Numbered from the stretch's first letter, positions 17,979-29,205 are shown. The stretch is 64,000 nt of DNA from Vulcanisaeta distributa JCM 11217 (GCF_001316005.1 NZ_BBBJ01000002.1:62001-126000), one strand, 5' to 3'. Made by a program: numbers and translations. Notes: generated by a model not told the origin, from the letters alone.

Positions 17979-20719
17979 ACCCTAGGAATGCCTTAATGGC
18001 GCTTGTGAAGGTATCTATTGGCGGCTTGCCCTGGGCGAATCCCTGCCCATAAGTCGTTGATCCGCCACCCTTGCCATTAACGCTTGCGTTAAGTCTCGCC
18101 ATTAATTCCCTAATGCTTACGCGCTTGGCGGTTTCAGGGCTCAGGTAAACCATGTACTCAGTTCCATTACCAACCCTATTAACAATCAACAACACGGTAT
18201 TGGGCCTCGCGCTTAAATACTCCTTGGCAAACTCCTGTATGTAATTCCTATCCTCATTTTCGTACTCCATGTACGTGAAGCCAACGCCATTTATCGTAGT
18301 CTCCCTATCCATGGCCTCGGCAATATCGCCCTTAATAGCCTTCCTGGTTAACGCCTTTATCCTACCCTCCATTTTACCCACATCATTAAGTAATTCCTTA
18401 ACACCCCTTAACCACATCCTCCCTACCCCCCCTACCAATTAGTTCAGACACCTCATTAATTGAATCCTCAAGGGACTCCGCGTAATTAAGCGCATGCCTA
18501 CCCGTGGTGAATATGAACCTGACAACACCCTCCTGAATCTTCTCAACCTTAACAATCTTAATCATCCCAATCTCACCGGTATTACTCACGTGCATACCAC
18601 CACAAGCCTCCACATCATATGGCTTTCATCAGGGCCCACCTGGACAATCCTCAGCTTAGCCCCTGGCACAGCGCCTCCCTGGTATATGTAGACTCCGAAC
18701 TTCGACTCTGCCTCAGTCCTACCCAACCACCTAATGATCACTGGGTAATTGGCAACAACCATTTGATTAGCCAGCTCCTCAATCTTCCTAATCTCATCCC
18801 TACTGGGTAACTTATAATGCGTCACATCAAGCCTACTAAACGGCACATTCTTCTCCGCACCTGCCTGCCAAACATGCCTACCAAGGACACGCCTAATACT
18901 CTGAAGCAGTATGTGAGTTGCGGTGTGCATTCTCATTAGGTCGAGCCTACGGGTGGAATCCACAATGCCCTCCACAGTCTCACCCTCCATTGGTGGTTCA
19001 CCCTCAATAACATGCACGATTACTGGGCCAACCCTCTGAACATCGATAACCCTCGCCTCACCTCTACTATGCTTAATAACGCCGTGGTCAGCCACCTGCC
19101 CTCCACCCTCTGGGTAGAACGCGGTCTGGTCTAGAACCACGTACTTACCCCTAATGACTCTAAGAACCTTGGCGTTGAATTGAAATAGCCTCATATTCTC
19201 ATAAAATAACTCCCTGGTCTGCGGTAGGTCCTGAACCTCCACTGGATTCACATCGACCTTAGGCTTCTCCTCACCGACCTGTCTCTGATACCTAGCGGCC
19301 AGCCTTGAGTAAAAGTCATCAGGTACTGAGACGCTTAGTCCAAGCTTTGATGATGCGATATCACGCACAATCTCCGGTGGTAGTCCCTGTGAGTCATAAA
19401 GCATCATTAAGTCATCAACGGTGAGCTCCCTCTTGCCAGTCCTCCTCTCCCTATCCCTAACGACCTTATCGATGATGCCTGGTGCCTGCCTAAGTAGTTC
19501 CTTAAACTTCCTCTCTTCAAGGTCGACCAGCTCAAGTATCGTCTGTCTTTCCTCATAAACCTCTGGGTAATCATCCCTTAGAAACTCAAGTTCCATGTTC
19601 ATAATCTCTGTAAGCGGCATTTCAATACCTGCAACATACATACTCCTAAGCATCCTCCTTAGTAATAGCCTACCTAGGTAACCAACGCCTGAATTGCTTG
19701 GTATCACGCCATCAGCCATCATCCAGGATAGCGTCCTACCATGATCACTGAGTATATACAGCGTCTCCTGGGCCTTAAGTATGTTCCTAACCTCATTGAC
19801 ATCCATACCAACCTTACTCGATATGTATTCATAGGCCTTCTCAATACTCGTAACCTCAGGGTCAAGCTGCCCAAAGTAAGTTGCCATGTGCATTAGCATT
19901 TCATTGCTTGGCTTTGGAAGACCTAACCTACTCCTTAACTTCTCAATGAATGGCCCAAAGACAGCATCATAAACGGTGGGTTTACCCGTGAGTAACCAGT
20001 AAATTCTCTCTAGCCCATAGCCCGTGTCCACGATCTTCATGGGCATCTCCACGTACTTACCATTAACGGTCCTATAATGCATAAAGACAAGCGTTGCTAT
20101 TTCTAAGCCACCCACGAGAACCTCGAGACACTCACCAGCATTACCGCCGCCCTCCCAAATATTCTCTTTATACGTGATTTCATCATCCCTGAGGCCAAGC
20201 TCCTTCGTGAAGAACTCATGCGCATACTCAACAGTCTCGTCAATCCAGTAAATGTATTTATCGGGATAATTAAAGGCATGGTGAGCCATCATCTCAAAGC
20301 CCGTTAAGTGCCTACCGCTACGGCCAACCTTATCAATATCCGTAAACCTAATGCTGGGTTGGGAAAGGGTCAGTGGATTTGCTGGTGGTGGTACAATGCC
20401 CTCAGTGACCCATGCTGGAAGTCATAGATTGAGGCGCCAACTAAGTAAACATCAGACCTCCAACGCGCAACTACTGGATATCTCTTAATCCTAACATGGC
20501 CATGCTTCTCGAAGAAGTTCAGGAACCTCTCCCTAACATCCTAATGGACTCAGGCCTGAATTTGCCGGGTGGATTGCCTATGAATAGGTACGGTGTGCAG
20601 GGTTGATCACCGCAGGATTCCTGGTCCTTATTTAACGTCCAGAAGTAGTGCTTACAGTATGGGCATTGCTTCCTATAAAACCTCATCCTATCGAATAACC
20701 TCGTCCTCAATTCCTCCAT
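17962..20719 (-). CDS. alaS: Alanyl-tRNA synthetase, archaeal type
   Basis: Charges tRNA-Ala and edits mischarged Ser/Gly. The N-terminus has the archaeal Cys-rich insert ([21 protein letters not shown]); the core has [13 protein letters not shown], the editing domain [12 protein letters not shown], and [16 protein letters not shown]. Four breaks must be repaired: 20540-20541 (CC for CCC), 20414 (one base short in FQPWVTEG), 18621-18622 (GG for GGG, giving [11 protein letters not shown]) and 18404-18407 (CCCC where CCC fits). With these the protein is about 915 residues, normal for the family. Confidence 0.9.
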
Positions 20720-20782
20720 AACTTAACGATAAATAAAAATGGGATTATTTTTATATTTTGTTCCTGTCGCAACTAAAATTCA

Positions 20783-21705
20783 CTATTTACGCTTTGTCTC
20801 AAGATCTCGGAAGTACTTATACAAACCATCAACAGCCATTCCAAACAGGTGATAATGAGCTCATGTTCCTAAGCCTATCATAAACCCTCCTAAGGTCTTG
20901 ATCCCTCTCCACGAGAATCCTCTCAAGGTCACTAACACTCAATCCCTCCTTAACAGCCTCCTCAGCAGCCTTACCCCCCCAAACATCCAATTGCCTGAGG
21001 TGCCTATTCAATAAGTCGGTGGCGTTGGGAACGAGCAAGTGGTGTGTATAGGCTATGTACCTTGGATTCCTAGCTATTAACTTCTTAACACTATCAACAT
21101 ACATGTCAAATCTGAGGGGGCTCCATTGTGGTCGGTATTATGTAATCGAGATCCTTAACATAAATACCCGCCGCATCCCCCCCAACAATGAGTATGTCCC
21201 AAGGCTCCACAATGAAGGATTGGTGATGGCTTGCATGACCTGGCGTGTGTATTACCTCCACGGTAACGTCGCCAACAGTCACCCTATCACCATCCTTAGT
21301 CTCCCTAGCATTCTTACTTGGCACCTCGAGTGGCCTACCATATAATTCGCCGAGCCAGCCCATGGCCTCCCTAGCGGGTATCCAAATAATGTCTGGATTT
21401 GGTAGGACCTTTGAACCCCCCCTTGGATGGACATAAACCTCGATGTTTGGGTTAAGCTCTGTCAAAGCCCCCCCTGTGCCTCCGTAATGATCAATATGAA
21501 CATGCGTAATAAATGCGTGGGTAATATTACCTGGTAATCCTCTTAGGGCATTCCTCAGGTCATTGCTAGATATTGCTGGTCCTCCCTCAAACACGATTAT
21601 TCCCTTGCCAGTGTTTATGGCGTACACCGAGACCAGGTTACTAAATCCACCGGGTTCTAGGTCTATTTGATATACGTTATTCATCACCTCAATTATCCGC
21701 ACCAT
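20783..21705 (-). CDS. Metallo-beta-lactamase-fold hydrolase
   Basis: FITHVHIDHYGGTG is the HxHxDH zinc motif, followed by HTPGHASHHQSF and VGGDAAGIYV, all family hallmarks. A helical C-terminal domain follows (RNPRYIAYTHHLL). The frame breaks at 21116-21120 (five G for four, giving EPLRFDMYVDSV) and again near 20860, after which the other frame reads HYHLFGMAVDGLYKYFRDLE to a stop at 20783. The exact substrate (thioester, glutathione conjugate or lactone) cannot be told. Confidence 0.8.
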
Positions 21706-21790
21706 AATTAATGACTGGAGATTCTACTTAATAAATTATGCGATAATTACATTATATAAGACAGATTGCGTAGGTATTGCCGCTATATTT

Positions 21791-22851
21791 TTACGAACCA
21801 AAGAGGCTGGAGAAACCTGCTGCGATCTCCTCCTCGCTTGGGCCCTCCTTCTTCTCCTCCGTGGTCTCCTCCCTCTTTTCCTCGGCCTTCTTCTCCTCAG
21901 CCTTAGCCTCAGCCTTCACCTGCTGTGGCTGTTGGGAGACTTGAAGCCCAAGCTCAGGGGCTTTCGGCGCTATTACTGAGGCGAGTGCATTAGCCTCCAC
22001 CACGGCCCTAGCCAATATGTACTGGGCGGTCTCCGGAGTTACATATCTGGCGTTAACGGCTAAGTTCAAGGCCTCCATGTGGGCCTTGGCAATGGACACC
22101 CTGAGGACCTCAGGTGTTGGATATGCCGTGTTAACCGCCAGGTTGAATGCGTACCTAACGGCATCCTCAACCATTGATCTATACGTACCAACATCCAACT
22201 TCAGGTTATCAACGGCTATCACGTACTTACCTTCAGTATTACTGCCTTTATTTTGAGAGTCTCGAATATGGGCTTTATGTTCAATTTCTTCAGGATCTCA
22301 GCGGCATCCTCATTAATCTTATCACCCTTCTTAACAACCACCGTATCCTTAACAATCCATATCTTACCATCCTGGACCTTGATTGGTATCTTCAACTTAC
22401 CGAACTTACTCATTATTGGGCCTGGGCTCATGTTAGTATTACCAGCGGGTGCCACTAGGTCAAATGGCGCTACATCGCCGGGCATCGCCTCCCTCCTAAC
22501 TCCTGTACTCCAAATCCACCTGGCTAACTCGAATGGGTTCTCATTCGAGAATATGAGGAGGTTCTCGCCGGTGAATAGCTTCTCAATATCCTCACCGACA
22601 CTACCCATTAACTGCCTAAGCGCTATTAACACAAGGGTGTTCTTCGCCTTAATAACCCAGGCACCCCCCCTCCTCCTGAGCCAGAACCTATACTCCTGAA
22701 GAACCCTGTTGGATGTCTCGTGAATATCTATAATGAATACAGTCTCATACTTACTAAATAATTCCTTCAACTCATTAACAATCCTAACCTTCTTCTCCGG
22801 ATAGGGCTTCGTCCTAACGTATGTACGCTTAAACACTGGTTGCGAAGCCAT
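21791..22851 (-). CDS. rplP0: Ribosomal stalk protein P0 (uL10)
   Basis: Anchors the L12/P1 stalk dimers and recruits GTPase factors. The N-terminal half carries the rRNA-binding domain (TSNRVLQEYRFWLRRRG) and the AGNTNMSPGPIMSKFGKL region; the C-terminal half carries the helical dimer-binding spine and the charged tail ending EEEIAAGFSSLFGS. The two halves are in different frames, joined near 22237 by one missing A (ITEGKYVIAVDN). It is last in the conserved L11-L1-P0 order. Confidence 0.93.
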
Positions 22852-22985
22852 ACCAACAAGAACCGCCCAAATAATGCACTTAATTAATTTTTCTTCCCAA
22901 TGGGTAGGCTACGTTACTGATTAATAACGTGAGTATGAAAATATTAAGCGTTATGAATGTGATTAAGTATAACCGCCTTAATTCA

Positions 22986-23648
22986 TTATTTAGATACCAA
23001 TGGTGAGAACGTTATGGGCGGGCCCATTGTTAACTTCACGCTCACGTCCCCCCCTAATTGCTCAGGTCTAACCCTCTTAAGTATTTCGTCGAGCACCGTC
23101 GCTATATTCTCAGCAACCTGCCTTGGATCCATATCTTCAGTGCCTACCTTACACATGACCTGTGGTTGGTCCTTAACCCTAACCCTGACGCTTCTCTTTA
23201 GCCTATCAATCACGGCCTTAACGTCAGCATTTGGCTGAATAACCTCGGGCATCTTGTTCCTAGGACCCAGTATTTGACCCATTACCCTACCAATGAGCAC
23301 CATCAGGTCCGGCGTGGCGACAAAGTAATCATAGGAATTAGCCAGCTTCCTAATCTCCTTCTTATTACCGGACAACTTCTCAATATCTTCCCTAGTTAGT
23401 ATCGCATCCGCCTTGGCCTCCTTAGCCGCGAGAACCATGGCGCCCGTAGCCATCACGCAGACCTTTGGCTCCTTACCCTGTAATGGATGTGGTAATGCAA
23501 TGGTTATGTTGAATCTATTAGCTTGATTCTTAACGTCAAAGTCCTTAAACCTAACTATTAACTCGTATGTTTGCTTAAACCTCCTCCTCTTCGCCTTTGC
23601 CTTTGCCTCCGTGACTGCCTTAATTATTGCGTCAAGGTTTAGGCTCAT
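22986..23648 (-). CDS. rpl1: Ribosomal protein L1 (uL1)
   Basis: 220 residues with the L1 signature MGQILGPRNKMPEVI and the terminal LTMGPPITF. L1 forms the mobile stalk at the E site and in archaea can also autoregulate its operon. The frame is intact; a seven-run at 23048 makes EQLGGDVSVK for the expected LGDVSVK. Start ATG at 23648. Confidence 0.94.
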   Translation of the reverse strand: MSLNLDAIIKAVTEAKAKAKRRRFKQTYELIVRFKDFDVKNQANRFNITIALPHPLQGKEPKVCVMATGAMVLAAKEAKADAILTREDIEKLSGNKKEIRKLANSYDYFVATPDLMVLIGRVMGQILGPRNKMPEVIQPNADVKAVIDRLKRSVRVRVKDQPQVMCKVGTEDMDPRQVAENIATVLDEILKRVRPEQLGGDVSVKLTMGPPITFSPLVSK

Positions 23649-23727
23649 AATCGCGTATTGTGGAGAAACCCCTTATTAAAGCATTTTTCCCACTAATGCT
23701 GTGTTTTGATTAATTCTCTTATTTAGT

Positions 23728-24246
23728 TTATAACCTGCCCTCCTGCTTCAACAGCTCTTCGTACTTAGTTATCACATTATTATAAGAGCCTGAATCCAAT
23801 TCCTTTAGTACTTGCTTCGGGTCCTTACCGTTGATTGTGACACCAATACTCCTGCAGGCACTTATTACCTGCTTAAGGGCATTCTTGAAGTTCCTACTCC
23901 TTAGTTCCTCCCACTTTATGTAGGCTATCTCGGCGAGTTTCTCAATGCTTATGTCACCAATCAACTCCTTAACCGCCTGATGACTACCTGTGTCCTTACC
24001 AAGAGCCTTCATTATTAGATCAGCGATTGGTGGTAGTTCAGGCTTTACGTCAAAGTTCTTCGTGTCCTCATCAATCTCTATCTCTACGAATACGTTGTTA
24101 ATGCCGTAATTAGCCAGTATCTTCGTCTTTTTATTGATCTCCTCGGTGACCTTACCGACATCGACGCCATACTGACTTAATTGCTGAACCGCGGGTCCAC
24201 CCGCCTTACCTGGCGCGACTGTTATCTTAACAACTCTCTTTGCCAT
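23728..24246 (-). CDS. rpl11: Ribosomal protein L11 (uL11)
   Basis: 172 residues. ITVAPGKAGGPAVQQLSQYGVDV is the L11 N-terminus, with the rRNA-binding C-terminal domain (NFKNALKQVISACRSIGVTI). It forms the GTPase-associated centre with P0. Frame intact. Archaeal L11 proteins are longer than bacterial ones, and this fits. Confidence 0.95.
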   Translation of the reverse strand: MAKRVVKITVAPGKAGGPAVQQLSQYGVDVGKVTEEINKKTKILANYGINNVFVEIEIDEDTKNFDVKPELPPIADLIMKALGKDTGSHQAVKELIGDISIEKLAEIAYIKWEELRSRNFKNALKQVISACRSIGVTINGKDPKQVLKELDSGSYNNVITKYEELLKQEGRL

Positions 24247-24288
24247 ATCGTAGGACCCGCCTAATGTAGGTATTTAACGTTTTTGCTA

Positions 24289-24770
24289 TTATTGCTTACT
24301 TTCAATTTTCCTAACACCCTTAATATTCACGATTATAGGCATTGTACTGGATGAATCAAGTAACTCCAGGTAAACCTGCCCCCCCTCTGCCTATCGATAT
24401 CCACGACCTTACCCCCCCTATAACCCTTAAATGGTTCGACGATTATCTCAACCACATCACCAACATTAATCTCCACGGGCTTTGCCAGGCTATTCACTAT
24501 CTCATCAACACTCATGACACCCCTAACCATGACCCCCCTATAATGCTTAATACCTGTGGCTAGATCCTGGATCTCATAAGGCATTGAACCCTCTACAAAC
24601 ACAAACCCCCCCTTAAGTGCCGGTAGCACTACTATGGCGGTGATCTTAACCTTATCAAGACCCTTATGCTCAGCCCTGGCCTTGAGCATGAAGGCAACAT
24701 TGTACTCCTGATTACCCACAGCCCTGAGGGCATAAACCCTACAACTCATTGCCTGCTCAGTATTGCTCAT
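24289..24770 (-). CDS. spt5: Transcription elongation factor Spt5 (NusG homologue)
   Basis: NGN domain (CRVYALRAVGNQEYNVAFML) followed by a KOW domain (VEPFKGYRGGKVVDIDRQ). It clamps RNA polymerase together with Spt4. At 24379-24385 there are seven C; five restore QRGQVYLELLDS and extend the protein to a stop at 24289. In-frame run expansions at 24412 and 24607 add Gly. Length after repair, about 160 residues, is right for archaeal Spt5. Confidence 0.9.
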
Positions 24771-24833
24771 TGCCTTCCTCCTAACATAGTGAGTTAATAA
24801 AACTTGCCTAATATTGCGGATTGTCCTTAGGCC

Positions 24834-25139
24834 TTATCTGCGACCAAGGCCTCTCGTACTAAGTAAAACCAGTATGAGCATTACAGCCAGTATTATGACT
24901 ATTGTAAGTACAACAATTAGGTTAAGCGGATATGGTAGGCTGAAGTTGGCGCTGCTCGTTAGGTATTGCTGGGCCACGCTAAATAAAAATGAGTAAACAC
25001 CGAGTATCGCGACTATTAATGAACCCAACTTAAGGATTATCATGTAGTTACTTCTGGTGGGTTTCTTGGCTACCTTAAATATCCATGCGAGTGTGCTTAA
25101 CCAATTCATTATCTTCTTACCTAAGCCCTCATTACTCAT
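24834..25139 (-). CDS. secE: SecE/Sec61-gamma preprotein translocase subunit
   Basis: 101 residues. The amphipathic helix plus WIFKVAKKPTRSNYMIILKL is the conserved SecE core, followed by the expected transmembrane helix. Unusually, a second strongly hydrophobic helix follows (NLIVVLTIVIILAVMLILVL), whereas typical archaeal SecE has one and about 60 residues. Position between FtsY and Spt5 is the usual archaeal one. Confidence 0.85.
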   Translation of the reverse strand: MSNEGLGKKIMNWLSTLAWIFKVAKKPTRSNYMIILKLGSLIVAILGVYSFLFSVAQQYLTSSANFSLPYPLNLIVVLTIVIILAVMLILVLLSTRGLGRR

Positions 25140-25187
25140 TGCACGGATTATGGCTAATTAGTGATTATAAAATTTTCTAACCATTCG

Positions 25188-26117
25188 TCACAGGATTAAC
25201 TGCCTAAAGAACTCCGCCTTATTAAATGGTCTTAAGTCGTCGTATCCCTGCCCAACCCCCCCAAGGAAGTAAATGGGCCTCTTTAATTCGTATAGGAAGG
25301 TCAGTATGGCACCGCCCTTTGGGTATGCATCAACCTTTGTCACAACTAATCCATCAATCCTCACGTACTTACTATAGTACTTAGCGATATCCAGCGCCTC
25401 ATTGCCGAGTAATGCGTCGGCTATGAATATCGATAAGTCCGGCCTACTAACCCTCTGTATCTTACTTAATTCATTCATTAGGTTAATGTCGGTGTGCATC
25501 CTACCTGCGGTATCAATCATTACGTAATCAATGCCCCCCCTAACCTTCGCGTGGTTTATTGCGTCATAAGCAACGGCGGCCGGGTCCGAACCATATCCAT
25601 GCTTTATAACCTTAACACCAAGCTTAGCGGCGTGACCCTCCAATTGCTCAATGGCCCCCCCTGCCCTATAGGTGTCCGCTGCCGCCCAGACGGCGGTATA
25701 ACCCCCCCTCTTCATTAATTGATGCGTTATTTTGGCTATTGTCGTGGTTTTTCCATAACCATTAGGACCAAGGAATAGGAGAACCACGGGCTTCTTCGTC
25801 TGAAGAATTCCTATGACCTCGTTCATGAAGTCCACATCAGGTATATCACTAAATAGCTTATTCATTACATCAATAATTCCATTCCTAATTATCGACTCCT
25901 TATCACCAAACCTAGGCACCTTAAGACCCCTAAGATAATTAACCATTGCATTACATATTGCATCAGCTACGTCAACAGCTACGTCTGACTCAACGAGCTG
26001 CATGAATAGCTCATCGCGTATCTCGTTAAGCTTATCCTCACTTAACTCGGTTGTTGTTATTGAATTAACTATTGTGTTGGTAAATGACTTAAAGGCGTTC
26101 TTTAACTTATCAAACAT
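25188..26117 (-). CDS. ftsY: Signal recognition particle receptor FtsY
   Basis: 309 residues, NG domain GTPase that docks SRP-ribosome complexes at the Sec translocon. P-loop GPNGYGKTTTIAKI, DTYRAGGAIEQLEGHA, DTAGRMHTD, VTKVDAYPKGGA and the terminal GVGQGYDDLRPF are in order. Three G-run expansions (near 25535, 25652, 25699) and one at 25256 add residues; DTYRAGAIEQL and GVGQGYDDL are the likely true forms. Confidence 0.93.
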   Translation of the reverse strand: MFDKLKNAFKSFTNTIVNSITTTELSEDKLNEIRDELFMQLVESDVAVDVADAICNAMVNYLRGLKVPRFGDKESIIRNGIIDVMNKLFSDIPDVDFMNEVIGILQTKKPVVLLFLGPNGYGKTTTIAKITHQLMKRGGYTAVWAAADTYRAGGAIEQLEGHAAKLGVKVIKHGYGSDPAAVAYDAINHAKVRGGIDYVMIDTAGRMHTDINLMNELSKIQRVSRPDLSIFIADALLGNEALDIAKYYSKYVRIDGLVVTKVDAYPKGGAILTFLYELKRPIYFLGGVGQGYDDLRPFNKAEFFRQLIL

Positions 26118-26128
26118 TAAGTAACACC

Positions 26129-26595
26129 TTATTGTCCGGGTTGTTGCTGTTGCTGCCTAATGGCTGCGCTTATGTATAGGAGGAAGTTATCGATGTCTGT
26201 TATCCTCTTAGCTATATCCGCTGATTGAGCATCCAGTTTTGATCTTAAGTCCTCAAATTCCTTAATTCTCTCATCAATGTAATTTATTGCGTATGACACG
26301 TCCATCTCAATTACGAAGTTCGCACCAACACTCACAAGGACTTTCTCGCCCTGCGCCGGCGAGGCTTTGATAAAGACTCCCCCCCACCAACCCCCCCAGC
26401 GTATGTGTCCTGAACCGCGCCCTTACTTAATAGTGTCAGCATGTCCTTGGCGCTCCTTAACTCATTTATTGACTGCGTCACTAATGCTAGGTTCTGCCTA
26501 ACAACATCAAGTAGTGCTGCTAGGGAGTTCCTCTCCTCGATTAGTCTCTCAATGTCCTCCCTCGTTATTACTATCCTCTGTGGTTGCTGAGCCAT
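26129..26595 (-). CDS. pfdA: Prefoldin alpha subunit (GimC alpha)
   Basis: Two coiled-coil arms flank the beta-hairpin core: ITREDIERLIEERNSLAALL at the start and IDERIKEFEDLRSKLDAQSAD at the end. Prefoldin holds unfolded proteins for the thermosome. The hairpin region carries two seven-C runs, 26391-26397 (in frame, four expected) and 26379-26385 (five expected), and the second breaks the frame. Corrected, it reads GVFIKASPAQGEKVLVSVGAN. The chosen ATG 26595 gives MAQQPQ; an upstream GTG at 26610 would overlap LX. Confidence 0.9.
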
Positions 26596-26603
26596 TAATG
26601 GCA

Positions 26604-26852
26604 TCACCACTTAACCAGTGACTCCATGGAGAGTAGCTGTAATACTTCGGTGCGTTTAACCTCGTCCTTACCTACCTCCCTAACCTCCTCAATCTTAATC
26701 ATACTCCTCTTCAGCTTATGCCTACTCCCTAACTCACTATATGCTATTTCCACTGCTTCGCTGGGTTTCGTAGCTGGCAACTCCAGGGAAAACCTCTGCC
26801 ACCGCATTCCAATCCTCATGCGCCCAGTTACTCTGTAAATCCTAACCGACAC
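26604..26852 (-). CDS. rpl18a: Ribosomal protein LX (L18Ae/L20A)
   Basis: 82 residues, start ATG 26852. VYRVTGRMRIG-type N-terminus (IYRVTGRMRIGMRWQRFSLEL) and IEEVREVGKDEVKR match archaeal LX. It heads the LX-prefoldin-FtsY-SecE-Spt5-L11-L1-P0 run on this strand. Frame intact. Confidence 0.88.
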   Translation of the reverse strand: MSVRIYRVTGRMRIGMRWQRFSLELPATKPSEAVEIAYSELGSRHKLKRSMIKIEEVREVGKDEVKRTEVLQLLSMESLVKW

Positions 26853-26894
26853 GTGATGCGTCTATGTATGAAATATTTAATCTTTTCCCAATAT

Positions 26895-26903
26895 GTTTTT
26901 AAA
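26895..26903 (+). promoter_or_regulatory. TATA-like box for MBF1
   Basis: GTTTTTAAA lies about 33 nt before ATG 26936 in the divergent gap between LX and MBF1, fitting a leaderless or short-leader transcript. Confidence 0.4.
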
Positions 26904-26935
26904 GGAGAATTGCCATTACTAGTCAGGTGATTAGT

Positions 26936-27478
26936 ATGGTCCTTACATGCGATGTCTGCGGTGCACCGATTGAGGGCGAGCCCGTCATCGTGGAGATTGA
27001 TGGCGCAGTACTAACGCTATGCCAAAAGTGCGCCCGTAAATACACAAACGTTAAGGGGGGGGTCAGGGTGATTAAGGGTCCTTCGCAGGTTCAAGCAACG
27101 CAGCAGCCAATAACCGTCACTAGGTATGAATCTAGGAGGGGGGGGATTACGTATAGGGTTAGTAGGCCTAGGGTTAACGTTGATAGGTATGAGGTTGTTG
27201 AGAACTACGCCGAATTAATTAGGGAGGCTAGGGAGAGCCTTGGCATGAGTAGGGATGTGTTGGCTAAGGTAATCGGCGTTAAGGAGAGTATATTGAGGAG
27301 GATTGAGGATGGCCAGTTAATACCTGATGTTGAGCTTGCCAGGAAGCTTGAGAAGGCGCTTGGAATTAGCCTATTGAGGGAGTCGGAGGACGTCGGTGCG
27401 GAGGCTCAGAAGCCCGTTAGTAAGTCGCTAACTTTAGGCGATGTGGTTACTCTCCGTGAGAGGAACAGGGGTAAGTGA
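26936..27478 (+). CDS. mbf1: Multiprotein bridging factor 1 (MBF1)
   Basis: About 180 residues: N-terminal zinc ribbon (CDVCGAP and CQKCARKY) and a Cro-type HTH (LIREARESLGMSRDVLAKVIGVKESILRRIEDGQLIP). Archaeal MBF1 associates with ribosomes and may link TBP to regulators. Two runs of eight G (27055, 27138) each add a Gly without breaking the frame, an example of the five-to-eight class. A GTG at 27 lies three codons upstream of the ATG, at 26927, and is an alternative start. Confidence 0.9.
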   Translation: MVLTCDVCGAPIEGEPVIVEIDGAVLTLCQKCARKYTNVKGGVRVIKGPSQVQATQQPITVTRYESRRGGITYRVSRPRVNVDRYEVVENYAELIREARESLGMSRDVLAKVIGVKESILRRIEDGQLIPDVELARKLEKALGISLLRESEDVGAEAQKPVSKSLTLGDVVTLRERNRGK

Positions 27479-27535
27479 TGTTGCTTAGTATTTATGGCAA
27501 TAGTTTTAAATAACGAGTGAGTTAGAGGATACGTA

Positions 27536-28661
27536 GTGAGTAATAGTAGGGCTAGGGCCTTATTGCTCATTGCAGATGATATTGGAGAGAATAGGATTAG
27601 GGAATTCCAGTTACTGAGTGAGGCTGGTGGTTATGAGGTTCTGGACATAGTCGTACAGAGGAGAAAACCCGATACGCGTTATTACCTAGGCATTGGTAAG
27701 TTGGGTGAGTTGAGTCGCTCGTTAAGTCCCTTGGGCCTGACGTGGTTATTACGTATCATCAATTAAATCCAATACAGTATGTTAACCTTGAGCGCAGGTT
27801 GAGGGTTAGGGTTATGGATAGGATACTGCTTATTCTTGAGATTTTCGAGAAGAGAGCTGGTAGTAAGGAGGCTAAGCTTCAGATTGAGTTGACGAGACTC
27901 AGGCTCGAGATTCCAAGGGTTAGGGAGTTCATTAGGCTTGCCAAGATTGGCGAGCAGATAGGCTTCTATGGCGGTGGTGAGTACGCAATAGAGGCTTATT
28001 ACAGGTACATGATGAGGAGAATCGCCCATATAAGGAGGGAGTTAAACGCTATTAGGAAGAGGAGGGAGATGCTCGTGATTAGGAGGAGGGATTACGGATT
28101 ACCACAGGTTGCGCTCACTGGCTATACATCGGCTGGTAAGACGACGCTTTTCAATAGATTGGCTAGGGAGAGTAAGTACGTTGATGGTAAGCCCTTCGCA
28201 ACGCTGGATACGTACTCAAGGCTTGTGAATTTCAATGGATTAAACGCAATATTGACGGATACTATAGGGTTTATTGATGACTTACCGCCATTGCTCATCG
28301 AGTCGTTCTATGCAACGATTGCGGAGGTCCTTAATGCAGACCTCGTGCTCTTCATGATGGATGTAAGCGATGATTATCAGGAATTCTCCAGGAAATTCAT
28401 GAGCTCCATAAAGATATTCAATGATTTAGGGATTTCTAAGACTAAGATTCTGCCCGTTCTTAATAAGGTTGATTTAACGGATGGTATTGATATTAGCGAT
28501 AAGATAGGCCTTGTGGAGGGTGAGTTTGGTAATTATGTATTGATATCCGCAAAGACGGGGTGGGAATCGATGATTTAAGGAATGCGGTAAGGAGTAGGTT
28601 GGAGCCGTTAATGATCGGTAAGAAGCATGATAATAGTAAGAATTTTAACCCAATAGATTAG
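27536..28661 (+). CDS. hflX: HflX-type ribosome-associated GTPase
   Basis: N-terminal HflX domain (ILEIFEKRAGSKEAKLQIEL), Gly-rich linker, then G domain: ALTGYTSAGKTTLFNRLA, TDTIGFIDDLPPLLIESF, NKVD and SAKTG. It binds the large ribosomal subunit and may split stalled ribosomes. Breaks occur at 27724-27725 (AA for AAA, giving SLKSLGPDVVITYHQLN) and 28562-28564 (GGG for GGGG, giving WGIDDLRNAVRSRLEP). The stop is TAG 28659-28661. Start GTG. Confidence 0.9.
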
Positions 28662-28671
28662 TCATTCATTG

Positions 28672-29205
28672 ATGGTCGAGGACCTAGAGACGTCATTATT
28701 CCTTGAGTACGCGAGGAGGAGGATAGCCTTTGAGTATGATAATGAGGAGATGGGTGAGTTAGCGTTAAGATACTAAAGACATTGAGCGAGAGGAATGAGG
28801 CCATACCAGATGAAACCCTAGCCCTAATCCTAGGCATAAGCGCGACGGAGATTAGGAGAATACTCCACGTAATGCATAGGGCGGGCCTTGTAGGCCTTGT
28901 TCGTGAGTCCACGGATCAGTATAGGTATGAGTATAAGTGGTTTATTAATAAGGAATTCATTAGAAAATTCCTAATACAGCATATAAATAATGTTGCTTCC
29001 AAGCTCATGCACAGGATAAATACGCTAGGTTCAACAACACTATACATATGCCCAACATGCTTCAGGGGCTACACACTCGATGAGGCCTATGAGTATGACT
29101 TTAAGTGCCCAAGATGATACAGAATTAGTGCAGGTGGATGTACCCTCGGAAATAACACTCCTAACCACTGTAATTAAGAATTTGCGTAGGGAGGAGAAGG
29201 AGTAA
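28672..29205 (+). CDS. tfe: Transcription factor E (TFE alpha)
   Basis: Archaeal TFIIE-alpha homologue that stabilises open promoter complexes. N-terminal winged helix (IPDETLALILGISATEIRRILHVM), helical linker and C-terminal zinc ribbon (YICPTCFRGYTLDEA..FKCPRC). The frame breaks near 28757 (one A short) and near 29113, where a dinucleotide loss removes the last zinc Cys; the frame beyond reads TELVQVDVPSEITLL. Eleven nt follow HflX, so the two are probably co-transcribed. Confidence 0.88.

Noticed and set aside
21791-22222. Separate ribosomal protein P1/L12 gene
   Set aside because: The segment ends like L12 but is the C-terminal half of P0; it joins the N-terminal half once a missing A near 22237 is restored.
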